A program made the translations under genes and the position numbers. Shown here one piece after another: positions 19,301 to 28,217 of a stretch of DNA of 64,000 nucleotides. This DNA is from Rhodospirillaceae bacterium (GTDB lineage Bacteria > Pseudomonadota > Alphaproteobacteria > UBA828). The notes beneath the pieces were generated by a model. That model was not told the DNA's origin, made no database searches, and saw only the letters and a list, made by a program, of their open reading frames with translations. Position 1 is the stretch's first letter. Every line of letters starts with the position of its first letter. The DNA is taken from NCBI GenBank assembly GCA_002728135.1, contig PBVE01000006.1:2032-66031 (forward strand), in the 5' to 3' direction.

Positions 19301-19780
19301 TTCACTTTGGTGAGGAAGAGTTGAAGAAGCACAGATGTGATCATCGCCAGCAAGAGCTAGAACTCCCCCGTATTTTGCGGACCCAGCTGTATTTGCATGT
19401 TTGAGTACATCCATTGAACGATCTACACCTGGGCCTTTTCCATACCATATGGAGAAAACACCATCAAAATTAGTATCTCCTGCCAACCCTATTTGCTGAG
19501 TCCCCCATACAGCTGTTGCTGCTAAATCTTCATTGACACCTGGGTTGAAATATATGTTGTGTTTATCTAAAAAGTTTTTGGCTTGCCAAAGTGCCTTATC
19601 ATAACCTCCAAGTGGTGAGCCTCTATATCCAGAGATATAGCAACCAGTATTTAGGCCTACCTTTAGATCTCTTTGATATTGCATCATAGGCAGACGAACT
19701 AGGGCTTGTGTCCCAGTCATGTAGACGTGTCCCTGATTTACTGTGTATTTATCGTCTAATGTGATAGATGTGAGCGTCAA
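16310..19780 (-). pseudogene. Indolepyruvate ferredoxin oxidoreductase, fused alpha/gamma form, with an in-frame TAA
   Basis: The gene reads as 1156 codon positions, the usual size of the single-chain enzyme. In order: a thiamine-diphosphate N-terminal half (GYRGSPLGGYDKA, CSGCPHNTSTKVPEG, NIGDGTYYHSG, NDAVAMTGGQPMDG), a ferredoxin-like segment (CEGCGDCGIASNCL, CNMDYSCIKGFCP), the gamma domain (VTGIGGMGIVTLS) and a C-terminal domain (LLAYKDEYEVARL, FHLAPPLLAKRDP, GWSQERKKER). TAA at 17278-17276 (codon 835) interrupts the gamma domain, and the frame continues in phase through IIGDAIYTNLFLLGFAYQRGL. The family oxidatively decarboxylates 2-oxo acids from amino acids to acyl-CoA and reduces ferredoxin. 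The start is TTG 19780, placed eight bases after GGAGG; TTG 19795 is itself part of that site. Mutation, sequencing error or readthrough cannot be separated here. Confidence 0.87.
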
Positions 19781-19937
19781 ACGTTTCCCCTCCAAGTCTT
19801 TAGCTCATTTACCCTAATAGGGCTACATAACACAATATACTTGGATTGTTTGAGAGTAAATTATCTCCTTATGGCGTTTTATTATACTTCTCAATTTCCA
19901 ATATAGAGAAATCCAAAATAACTAGTCTATAAAAATT

Positions 19938-21713
19938 TTAATATAAACTGTTTAATGATTCTTGATAAATTTCACTTACCTTATGTCTTCTGACTTTAAG
20001 TGTAGGAGTCATCAACTCATTTTGGACAGAAAATTCATCAAAGGTTATAATAAAGCCTTTAATTCTCTCAATTCTCGATAGCTGATTATTTGCATCTTCA
20101 ACAGCATCAGATATAATCTTCAAAAATTCATTGTTTTTATCTAATTCTTTTATTACGACGTTTTTAGATTTTTTCCATTGATTCACAAAATCTTGGTCGG
20201 GCACGAGTAATGCTACAAGATGAGGTTTTTTATCACCAACTACCATAGCTTGGGCTATTACAGGTTGTAATGTCAAAACTCCTTCCACTCGTTGTGGTGA
20301 GACATTATCACCACCTGATAATACAATAATATCTTTCTTCCTATCTGTAATTTTAATGCGATTCTGGCTATCAAGATGTCCAACATCTCCTGTATGGAGC
20401 CAACCTTCGCGTATAGTAAGTGAAGTTGAATCTGCATCATTCCAATACCCTTTCATAACTAAAGGTCCAGATACCAATATTTCACCATCATCAGCAATTT
20501 TTATTTTGACGCCATCTAGTGCTGATCCGACTGTATTTAGATCAATACTATTAGGTCTGTTGCAGCTTATAACTGGAGCTGCTTCTGTTTGGCCATATCC
20601 TTGTAAAAGTCTTACTCCCAAAGCAGTGAAAAATATACCAACCTCAAAATTTAGTGGAGCTCCACCTGAAATCATAGCTTTAAGACGTCCACCAAATCGT
20701 GCCTTTATTTTTTTTCTAACAAGTAAATTTAATAATTGGTTTGTAACCTTATTTGGTAAATTTAAATTATTTGGATTCTCGTAGTTTAGGCTACCTATTT
20801 TAACTGCTGAAGAGAAAAGATATTCTTTAATTCCACCTTCTTTCCTAACTGCCTGAAGAATCTTGGCATACATAACTTCATAAAGTCTAGGTACACTAAT
20901 CATTAGGGTTGGTTTAACCTCAATTAAATTTGTTGCTAGTTTTTCTATTCCTTCAGAAAAATAAATTTCTGCTGAAATTGATACAGGAAAATATAACCCT
21001 GCAGTATGTTCATACGCATGACTTAAGGGTAAGAAAGATAAAAAGATTTCATCGTGAACACCAAGCTCTTCCAGTATCGACCTAGCACCTTTGCAATTCG
21101 AGATTATTGAGTGATGGCTAAGCATTACTCCCTTCGGCTGACCTCCAGTTCCTGAGGTGTAAATAATACAAGCGACATCATCACGATTATGATTACTTAT
21201 TAGTTTTTCGATATTTTGGGAGTCTTTCTTTCCAAGATCTAATATTTGATTCCATGAATAAATTGATTTGGTGCTATCATTATTATTTAAATTTTCTATT
21301 GAGATTATGAATTCAAGATTTCCACATTTTTCTGCTGCGGGAATAAGTTGGCTTGCTAATTGTTGAGTTGAGACAAAAACAGCTTTTGCACCACTATCAT
21401 TTAGAATATGTTGATGATCTTTTATTTGATTCGTCGTGTAAGCTGGAACTGTGATAGCACCTGTTGACATTATTGCTAAATCTGCGATGACCCATTCTGG
21501 TCGGTTTTCTGATACTAGAACAACTCTATCGCCTGCTTGTATGCCAGCTATTTGAAGACCATTTGCTAATTGTTCTACTTGAGCTGCGATGTCTTTCCAT
21601 GCAAGAGATTGATAGATCCCATCAATTTTTGACCAAAGAAATGGCTTCTCACTATTTTTTTTGGCTGTATCAAAAAACATGTCTGGAAGGCTAGTCCAAG
21701 TTTCATAGGTCAA
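19938..21713 (-). CDS. Long-chain acyl-CoA synthetase (AMP-binding enzyme)
   Basis: The 591-residue ANL-superfamily enzyme activates long-chain fatty acids to acyl-CoA through an acyl-AMP intermediate. The P-loop IIYTSGTGGQPKG is near residue 187, GYGQTEAAPV is the A5-type motif, and WLHTGDVG and DRKKDIIVLSGGDNVSP are the A7/A8 motifs with the hinge. It is of the FadD15/FAA type, with the longer C-terminal domain. The start is TTG at 21713 with AAGGA ten bases upstream; the nearby ATG is out of frame. It stands between the ior gene and a divergent peptidase. Its promoter must lie in the 175-base gap with tandem repeats. Confidence 0.92.
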   Translation of the reverse strand: MTYETWTSLPDMFFDTAKKNSEKPFLWSKIDGIYQSLAWKDIAAQVEQLANGLQIAGIQAGDRVVLVSENRPEWVIADLAIMSTGAITVPAYTTNQIKDHQHILNDSGAKAVFVSTQQLASQLIPAAEKCGNLEFIISIENLNNNDSTKSIYSWNQILDLGKKDSQNIEKLISNHNRDDVACIIYTSGTGGQPKGVMLSHHSIISNCKGARSILEELGVHDEIFLSFLPLSHAYEHTAGLYFPVSISAEIYFSEGIEKLATNLIEVKPTLMISVPRLYEVMYAKILQAVRKEGGIKEYLFSSAVKIGSLNYENPNNLNLPNKVTNQLLNLLVRKKIKARFGGRLKAMISGGAPLNFEVGIFFTALGVRLLQGYGQTEAAPVISCNRPNSIDLNTVGSALDGVKIKIADDGEILVSGPLVMKGYWNDADSTSLTIREGWLHTGDVGHLDSQNRIKITDRKKDIIVLSGGDNVSPQRVEGVLTLQPVIAQAMVVGDKKPHLVALLVPDQDFVNQWKKSKNVVIKELDKNNEFLKIISDAVEDANNQLSRIERIKGFIITFDEFSVQNELMTPTLKVRRHKVSEIYQESLNSLY

Positions 21714-21793
21714 TTTTTTTTCCTTTTTATGATTTCTAGCTATGTGGTGAAGTTTATGTGGATATTTTATGCCTGCAAATAAGTTTATACATT

Positions 21794-21844
21794 ATATACA
21801 TCCTATATAAATATACATCCTATATAGATATATATCCTATAGAG
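21794..21844. repeat. Three tandem copies of a 17-bp repeat
   Basis: Copies start at 21794, 21811 and 21828 with no spacing: ATATACATCCTATATAA, ATATACATCCTATATAG and ATATATATCCTATAGAG. The core CCTATA is kept in all three. They fill the divergent promoter region between the acyl-CoA synthetase and pepF. They could be regulator sites or a slippage-generated AT repeat. Confidence 0.8.
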
Positions 21845-21888
21845 GATAAGATTGCTTTTAATGTTTAAATTTTAACTAGGGGGATGTT

Positions 21889-23649
21889 TTGGATAACGTT
21901 AGATTGCCTGAATGGGATTTAAGTGACTTATATCATGGAGCTGATTCTAAGGAGCTAGCTACTGATATAAAAACGCTTTATTCATTGGCTGATAATTTAA
22001 ATCAAAAGTATTCAAACAAACTTCCAAATTTAACCCAATCCTCATTTTTAACTTTTATTAATAAGTATGAGTCTATCAGAGAGGGTCTAGATAAAATTGG
22101 AAGTTTTGCATATTTATATTATTGCACTGATATGAACGACCCAAATAGAGCTAAATTTTATCAAAATACCCAAGAAATAATTACAAAGATTAGTAAAAAT
22201 TTGATCTTCGTTAACCTAGAGGTTAGCCGCTTAGACACTGAAAAAGTTCAATTTTTTATGAAAGACAAACAAATCTCTCGCTATAGGCCCTGGATAATGG
22301 ATTTAAGAGCAGAGAGAGCACATAAACTCTCAGATGACCTAGAGAAGCTTTTTCACGAAAAACACTTAACTACTTCTAGTTGGACTAGATTATTTGATGA
22401 AACTATTTCAAGTCTTAGATTCCCAATTGATGAAGAAAGTTTAACAATTACAGAAGTAATCAACCTTATGTCAGATGTGAGCCCTATTAAACGTCAAGCA
22501 GCAGGCGAGTCTATGGGCAGAGTTTTAGGGAAAAATATTCAATCTTTTGCCCTTATAACAAATACTCTAGCAAAAGATAAGGAGATTGAAGATCGTTGGA
22601 GGTCATTTTCAGATCCAATTTCTTCTCGAAATTTAAGTAATAGAGTTAGTGATAAAGTAGTTGAAACTTTGATTTCTTCTGTTGAAGAGGCCTATAAAAA
22701 TGTTTCACATAGATACTATAAACTTAAGGCCCAATGGATGGGTGTGAACAAAATATCATATTGGGATAGAAATGCACCTTTACCTGAAGATATTGATCAA
22801 CCCATTTCTTGGGAAGATGCCAAAGCTATTGTTCTAAATGCGTACTATAACTTTTCACCAGAACTTGCAGATATTGGACAAAGATTTTTTAAAAATAACT
22901 GGATAGATGCCAGTCCTAAACCAGGTAAGACTAGTGGAGCCTTTGCTCATCCTACTGTTCCTAGTGTTCATCCATATCTTCTTCTAAATTATCAAGGAAA
23001 ATCTAGAGATGTTATGACTCTAGCTCATGAGCTTGGTCATGGAATACACCAATGTTTGGCAGCAAATTGCGGTCATCTTATGTCTGATACACCTCTTACA
23101 TTGGCAGAAACTGCTTCTGTTTTTGGAGAGCAGTTAACTTTTCAAGCATTATTAAAACGTGTTGATAATCCTAAACAAAGGAAGGTTATGTTAGCTTCTA
23201 AAGTTGAAGATATGTTGAACACTGTAGTGCGTCAGGTTGCTTTCTGCAAATTTGAGAAGGGAATTCATTCTGAAAGAAAACAAGGCGAGGTAAGTGTTGA
23301 TAGCATTTGTGAAATCTGGTTGGAATGTCAAAAAAAGAGTTTAGGTCCAGCACTTGATTTATCTGGTGATTATAGGTTTTTTTGGGCCTATATACCACAT
23401 TTTATCCATTCCCCATTTTATGTTTATGCATACGCATTTGGTGATTGTCTTGTTAACGCCTTATATAGTGTATACAAAGAAAAACCCGATGGTTTTGAAA
23501 AACTATACATTAATTTACTTAAGGCAGGAGGTACACTGCCTCATAAATCATTGCTTGCACCATTCGGGTTAAATGCAGAGAAGAAAGAATTATGGGATAA
23601 GGGGTTAAGAGTAATTCAAGGCTATATAGATGAATTAGAGAATTTGTAA
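21889..23649 (+). CDS. pepF: Oligoendopeptidase F, M3 metallopeptidase family
   Basis: The 586-residue cytoplasmic zinc peptidase has the M3 active site TLAHELGHGIHQ at about residues 379-390 (HExxH; both His and Glu present) and a downstream LAETASVFGE that gives the third zinc ligand. GKTSGAFAHPTVPSVHPY and the C-terminal HFIHSPFYVYAYAFGD are typical of PepF. It degrades short peptides released by other proteases. The start is TTG 21889, preceded by the purine run AGGGGGAT; the ATG at 21884 is out of frame. It reads in the same direction as the transhydrogenase genes 100 bases further on. Confidence 0.93.
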   Translation: MDNVRLPEWDLSDLYHGADSKELATDIKTLYSLADNLNQKYSNKLPNLTQSSFLTFINKYESIREGLDKIGSFAYLYYCTDMNDPNRAKFYQNTQEIITKISKNLIFVNLEVSRLDTEKVQFFMKDKQISRYRPWIMDLRAERAHKLSDDLEKLFHEKHLTTSSWTRLFDETISSLRFPIDEESLTITEVINLMSDVSPIKRQAAGESMGRVLGKNIQSFALITNTLAKDKEIEDRWRSFSDPISSRNLSNRVSDKVVETLISSVEEAYKNVSHRYYKLKAQWMGVNKISYWDRNAPLPEDIDQPISWEDAKAIVLNAYYNFSPELADIGQRFFKNNWIDASPKPGKTSGAFAHPTVPSVHPYLLLNYQGKSRDVMTLAHELGHGIHQCLAANCGHLMSDTPLTLAETASVFGEQLTFQALLKRVDNPKQRKVMLASKVEDMLNTVVRQVAFCKFEKGIHSERKQGEVSVDSICEIWLECQKKSLGPALDLSGDYRFFWAYIPHFIHSPFYVYAYAFGDCLVNALYSVYKEKPDGFEKLYINLLKAGGTLPHKSLLAPFGLNAEKKELWDKGLRVIQGYIDELENL

Positions 23650-23750
23650 AAGAATACAAAATTTTTTGATAATTAGTATTGGCAAATGGCTATTGCCACG
23701 TCATTGTTCCACTTATTTTTGTAATTTTAATTATTAGTTGTTTTTTTCAT

Positions 23751-24908
23751 ATGAAAATTGGAATTCCTAAAGAATTAACGTCAGGCGAGAAAAGAATTGC
23801 AACTCCCCCTGATGCTATAAAAAAACTCGTTAATATGGGTGCTGAGGTATTTGTTCAGGCAGGAGCAGGAGAGGGTGCTTCCATATCGGACACGGAATTA
23901 GTTGAAAGTGGTGCAAAGATATTGGAAGATGCTTCTGCGATATATAAGACTGCAGATATAATCCTAAAGGTTCAAAGACCTACAGTAAACAAAGCAGATG
24001 GCATAGATGAAATGTCAATGTTGCGCGAGGATACCATTTTAATAGGTATGTTATCTCCTCATTTTAACAAGCCGCAAGTTGAAGAATATGCGAGAAAAGG
24101 TGTTGTTGCTATATCCATGGAGTTTATTCCACGTATTAGTAGAGCACAGAGTATGGATGCACTTTCTTCTCAGAGCAATATAGCCGGTTATAAGGCTGTT
24201 ATAGAAGCAGCTAGTATTTTTGGCCGTATTTTCCCTATGATGATGACTGCTGCTGGAACAGTCACACCTGCTAAAGTACTAGTTCTGGGTGCCGGTGTTG
24301 CGGGTCTTCAGTCAATTGCTACTGCAAAGCGCCTTGGAGCATCAGTATCCGCATTTGATGTAAGACCAGCTGTGAAAGAGCAAGTAGAAAGCCTTGGAGC
24401 AAAATTTGTTCAAGTTGAGAATATTGGGGGTGATAATGCAGAAACATCAGGAGGGTATGCCCGTGAGATGAGCGATGAATATAAGGAACGTCAGAGAGAG
24501 GTTCTTTATAATTGTATAAAAACCCAAGACATTTGTATAACCACTGCCCAAATTCCTGGTCAAAAAGCTCCTATTTTAATTGATAGGGAAATGGTACATG
24601 AAATGAAAAGTGGCTCAGTAATTATTGACCTTGCTATGGAAACAGGTGGGAATTGTGAACTCTCTGAATCAGATAAAGTAATAGATATAAACGGAGTTAA
24701 GGTTGTTGGTTATCAAAATTGGCCAGCTTTAGTACCAAAGGATACAAGTTCTCTATATGGACGAAATTTAGTCAATTTAATGAGCTTGATAGTGGATTCA
24801 GAGTCTGGATCTTTATCAATAGACTGGGATGACGAAATAATTAAAGGTGCACTTCTTACCCGTAACGGTTCTGTGGTAAATCAGCTTCTTAGAGAAATGG
24901 AGTCTTGA
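23751..24908 (+). CDS. pntAA: NAD(P) transhydrogenase subunit alpha, part 1 (PntAA)
   Basis: The 385-residue NAD(H)-binding domain I protein of the proton-translocating transhydrogenase starts MKIGIPKELTSGEKRIA, the family's near-universal N-terminus. The frame stays open upstream to a TTG at 23679, but those 24 residues are hydrophobic and not part of the family, so ATG 23751 is used although no clear ribosome binding site precedes it. MMTAAGTVTPAKVLVLGAGVAGLQSIATAKRLGA is the nucleotide-binding core. With PntAB and PntB it transfers hydride from NADH to NADP, driven by proton entry. Its TGA stop abuts the next gene's ATG. Confidence 0.93.
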   Translation: MKIGIPKELTSGEKRIATPPDAIKKLVNMGAEVFVQAGAGEGASISDTELVESGAKILEDASAIYKTADIILKVQRPTVNKADGIDEMSMLREDTILIGMLSPHFNKPQVEEYARKGVVAISMEFIPRISRAQSMDALSSQSNIAGYKAVIEAASIFGRIFPMMMTAAGTVTPAKVLVLGAGVAGLQSIATAKRLGASVSAFDVRPAVKEQVESLGAKFVQVENIGGDNAETSGGYAREMSDEYKERQREVLYNCIKTQDICITTAQIPGQKAPILIDREMVHEMKSGSVIIDLAMETGGNCELSESDKVIDINGVKVVGYQNWPALVPKDTSSLYGRNLVNLMSLIVDSESGSLSIDWDDEIIKGALLTRNGSVVNQLLREMES

Positions 24909-25208
24909 ATGGAGTATATTTTTGAAATACACCCCTTGATAATTGCAATAACAGTTTTTGTTCTTGCAGTATTTGTTGGCTATTATGTGGTCTGGAGTGT
25001 TACGCCAGCTTTGCATACTCCTCTAATGTCTGTAACTAACGCAATATCAAGTGTTATTATCGTGGGTGCATTACTTGCTGCGGCACCACTAGATAGTAGT
25101 ATAGGTAAGATATTTGGTGGCATAGCTGTAGGATTGGCAGCGGTAAATATCTTTGGTGGATTTACTGTTACCCAACGCATGTTGTCTATGTTTAAGAAAA
25201 AACAATAG
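24909..25208 (+). CDS. pntAB: NAD(P) transhydrogenase subunit alpha, part 2 (PntAB)
   Basis: This 99-residue membrane protein forms part of the transhydrogenase proton channel (domain II). Three hydrophobic helices are seen, with the conserved [20 protein letters not shown] loop and [23 protein letters not shown] at the C-terminus. A separate small PntAB is the typical alphaproteobacterial arrangement; in E. coli it is fused to PntAA. It starts immediately after the pntAA stop and ends in a double TAG. Confidence 0.95.
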   Translation: MEYIFEIHPLIIAITVFVLAVFVGYYVVWSVTPALHTPLMSVTNAISSVIIVGALLAAAPLDSSIGKIFGGIAVGLAAVNIFGGFTVTQRMLSMFKKKQ

Positions 25209-25222
25209 TAGGGTAAAACACT

Positions 25223-26605
25223 ATGACGCCCAACTTAGCTGCTATACTATATTTAATTGCTGGTGTTTGTTTTATAATGGCTCTCAGAGGGCTTTCTTCT
25301 CCAGGAACGGCACGTCGCGGAAATCTTTATGGGATTTTCGGTATGATTATTGCAGTTGGTACAACGCTGGCACAACCTGGTATTGAAGACTATCTATGGA
25401 TAGTTATTGGAATCGGTATTGGTGGTTTAATAGGTACTATTATTGCCTTGAAAATTCCTATGACTGCCATGCCACAATTAATGGCTGGTTTTCATAGTCT
25501 TGTTGGTCTTGCCGCTGTTTTAGTTGCTGGTGCAGCTTTGTATATACCCGAGGTATTCCATATAGGAACTCTAGGTGATATCAAATTGATAAGTAGAATA
25601 GAAATGAGCGTTGGTGTTATCATTGGTGCACTAACTTTCACTGGCTCAGTTGTGGCATTTGCAAAGCTCCAAGAATTAGTTTCAGGAGCCCCTTTGGTTT
25701 TTCGCGGGCAACACTTACTTAATTTATTAATTGCTCTCTTAATAATTGGTTTAGCAGTGTTATTTTGTATAGATCAATCTCCAACCATATTTTGGATTAT
25801 GACTGCAGTTGCACTTCTATTTGGAGTTCTAATGATTGTTCCAATTGGTGGGGCAGATATGCCAGTTGTTATTTCAATGTTGAACTCATACTCAGGCTAG
25901 GCAGCCGCGGGTATAGGTTTTACATTGGAGAATACTGTCTTGATCATTGTAGGAGCACTTGTAGGGTCATCTGGAGCCATACTTAGCTACATTATGTGTA
26001 AGGCAATGAATCGTTCATTTACTAGTGTTATTTTGGGTGGATTTGGAGGAGGCGGTGAAACTTCAGAACTTTCAGGGGAAAAAAATGTAAGCCCCGGAAG
26101 TGCCGATGATGCATCTTTCATTATGAAGAACGCTTCATCAGTTGTCATTGTACCTGGCTATGGTTTGGCTGTTGCACAAGCACAGCATGCAGTTAGGGAA
26201 ATGGCAGACTTACTTAAGAAACACGATGTTAATGTTCGTTATGCTATCCATCCTGTTGCTGGACGAATGCCTGGACACATGAATGTGCTCCTTGCAGAAG
26301 CAAATGTGCCATATGACGATGTTTTTGAATTAGACGATATTAATAGTGACCTGCCAAATATAGACGTTGCGTTTGTGATTGGTGCAAATGACGTAACAAA
26401 CCCTCTTGCAAAAACAGACCCTCAAAGCCCTATTGCAGGAATGCCTATCCTTGATGTAGAGAGGTGTAAGACTGTTTTATTTGTTAAACGCTCATTATCA
26501 CCAGGATATGCAGGTATTGATAATCCAGTTTTCTATAATCAAAACACAATGATGCTCTTTGGTGATGCCAAAAAGATGACTGAAGAAATTGTGAAGTCCC
26601 TATAG
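25223..26605 (+). pseudogene. pntB: NAD(P) transhydrogenase subunit beta with an in-frame TAG at a conserved Trp
   Basis: The full frame is 460 positions, matching the usual PntB length. The first 225 residues are membrane helices ending MLNSYSG, then TAG at 25898-25900 (codon 226), then [40 protein letters not shown] and the soluble NADP-binding domain ([51 protein letters not shown]). Known PntB proteins read NSYSGWAAA at this point, so a TGG-to-TAG transition is the simple explanation. The frame is the same on both sides. As written, translation would lose domain III and the enzyme would be dead, unless the stop is read through or is a sequence error. pntAA and pntAB are intact, which argues against long-standing decay. 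Confidence 0.93.
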
Positions 26606-26616
26606 TTTAAACCCCG

Positions 26617-26820
26617 TTAGTCTTCTCTAAGTGATTTCTTCCTAGCAAGTTTCCTAGAGCGTCTTATCGCCTCTGCTTTCTGTCTTGCCCTACGTTCTGA
26701 GGGTTTTTCATAATGGCGTCGCATCTTCATTTCACGGAACAGACCTTCGCGCTGCATCTTCTTCTTTAGCGCTTTTAGTGCCTGATCGACGTTATTGTCT
26801 CGGACCAGAACTTGTACCAA
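26617..26820 (-). CDS. rpsU: 30S ribosomal protein S21 (bS21)
   Basis: This 67-residue basic protein contains [23 protein letters not shown] and an [21 protein letters not shown] tail, the standard S21 sequence. It binds near the anti-Shine-Dalgarno end of 16S rRNA and helps initiation. The start is TTG 26820 with AAAGG nine bases upstream; no ATG is available at the family start. It is convergent with pntB (11 bases apart) and divergent from def across about 150 bases that carry both promoters. Confidence 0.95.
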   Translation of the reverse strand: MVQVLVRDNNVDQALKALKKKMQREGLFREMKMRRHYEKPSERRARQKAEAIRRSRKLARKKSLRED

Positions 26821-26967
26821 GCTGATAACCTTTCTGTTGTTGGGGGCCCTAAATTAGACCTGAATTGAGCAGGCTACTTAGCACACACAGAGCAATGCCT
26901 CAAGAAAACAATTTTTGTTTATCAGAATATCTTTACGTTTCTCTAATCAGCCGCCATATTACTGATC

Positions 26968-27501
26968 ATGTCGATATTAAAAATTGCCCGAATGGGTCAC
27001 CCTATCTTATCTGTTGAAGCAGAGCCTGTCTCAGACCCCGAGGCACCTGAAATTCATTCTTTAGTTTCAGATATGAAGGAGACAATGCTTGATGCTGGTG
27101 GTGCTGGGCTCGCAGCACCTCAAGTGCATGTCCCTCTTCGCATTGTTGTATTCCAAGACCCCCTAATCACTAGTAATTCTAATGGAGAAGAAGTAGATTC
27201 AATTTTGACTTTAATTAACCCAAAAATAGAAATTTTAGACTCAGAATACAATTTTGGTATGGAGGCATGTCTATCAGTGCCTGGATTAGTAGGTGAAGTA
27301 CCAAGAGCAAAAAAGATTTTATACTCAGGGGTTGACCTTAAAGGTAAACTTATTGAACGCGAAGCCGAAGATTTTCATGCAAGAGTAGTTCAACATGAAT
27401 GTGATCATCTGGATGGAATTCTTTACCCCATGAGGATGATTGATTTATCAACTCTTTCTTTTTCATCTGAGATAGGTCATTTTTCCCAAAATAAAAATTA
27501 A
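26968..27501 (+). CDS. def: Peptide deformylase
   Basis: The 177-residue metalloenzyme removes the formyl group from nascent proteins. The three active-site motifs are present: GGAGLAAPQV near residue 46, EACLSVPG (family EGCLS, here Ala for Gly; Cys is the metal ligand) and VVQHECDHLDGIL with the HExxH pair. The length is normal. COQ9 follows 29 bases downstream on the same strand. It diverges from rpsU, keeping two translation genes together. Confidence 0.95.
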   Translation: MSILKIARMGHPILSVEAEPVSDPEAPEIHSLVSDMKETMLDAGGAGLAAPQVHVPLRIVVFQDPLITSNSNGEEVDSILTLINPKIEILDSEYNFGMEACLSVPGLVGEVPRAKKILYSGVDLKGKLIEREAEDFHARVVQHECDHLDGILYPMRMIDLSTLSFSSEIGHFSQNKN

Positions 27502-27530
27502 ACTATTCTTTTTTTGGAAGGGTATTAGAA

Positions 27531-28217
27531 GTGCTCCATTCAAATATAAATAACAATATAGAAAAAGATGAATTGATTGAAGCTATATTGAAGCATGTTC
27601 CATTTGAAGGTTGGACTCAAAAAGCAATTTTAGCAGGGGCTGAAGACATCAAGCTTGATAAAAACAAAGCTATTTGTATTTTTCCTGGTCAGGCAATTGA
27701 TCTATTAGAGTATCATTCCAATCTTGCCGATCGTCGAATGGTTGAAGCTATTAAAGAATTAGATTTGGATAAGATGAAAATTAGGGAAAAGGTTAAAGCT
27801 TCAATACAAATAAGACTTGGAGCAGCAAAATTTCACAAAGAAGCACTCAGAGCCGGAATTCCTACCTTGGCTGCTCCCAGTAATGCTCTTACTGCCTTAC
27901 GTTTACTCTACGATACCGTTGATAATATTTGGTTTGCAATTGGAGATTCATCCGTAGACTTCAATTTTTATACAAAACGTACACTTCTTGGGAATGTCTA
28001 CTTAATTACGTTTCTTTTTTGGCTTAGCGATAAATCTGATTCAGATTCAAATACATGGAATTTTTTAGATAGAAGGATAGAAGAAATAATGAGGGTTCAG
28101 ATTTTAAAAACTAACTTGTCTTCTAAAAATAATCCAATGAATGAGATGTTAGGAACTATAAAGAGATTAATGAAATACAATCATTGGGATTTTAGTGAAA
28201 TATCTAAAAATCGCTAG
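27531..28217 (+). CDS. COQ9-family protein
   Basis: The 228-residue protein resembles alphaproteobacterial COQ9 proteins: LIEAILKHVPFEGWTQKAILAGAED at the N-terminus (a TetR-like helical region), IFPGQAIDLLEYHSNLADRRM, and the C-terminal WFAIGDSSVDFNFYTKRTLLGNVY. In mitochondria COQ9 binds a quinone lipid and presents it to COQ7 in ubiquinone synthesis; the bacterial role is inferred from that. The start is GTG 27531 with GGAAGGG upstream. Its last 14 bases overlap the end of purK on the other strand. Confidence 0.9.
   Translation: MLHSNINNNIEKDELIEAILKHVPFEGWTQKAILAGAEDIKLDKNKAICIFPGQAIDLLEYHSNLADRRMVEAIKELDLDKMKIREKVKASIQIRLGAAKFHKEALRAGIPTLAAPSNALTALRLLYDTVDNIWFAIGDSSVDFNFYTKRTLLGNVYLITFLFWLSDKSDSDSNTWNFLDRRIEEIMRVQILKTNLSSKNNPMNEMLGTIKRLMKYNHWDFSEISKNR

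Noticed and set aside
16310-19780. Frameshift as the cause of the broken ior, ttuD and pntB genes
   Set aside because: In all three the coding frame before and after the stop is the same, so a substitution, not an indel, is needed.
21794-21844. CRISPR-like repeat
   Set aside because: The copies are directly adjacent with no spacers, the unit is only 17 bp, and no cas gene is present.
14586-26605. Recoding of UAG as tryptophan
   Set aside because: TAG is the only sensible stop for several intact genes here (FAH protein, PntAB, methylmalonyl-CoA mutase), and TGG is used freely for Trp.
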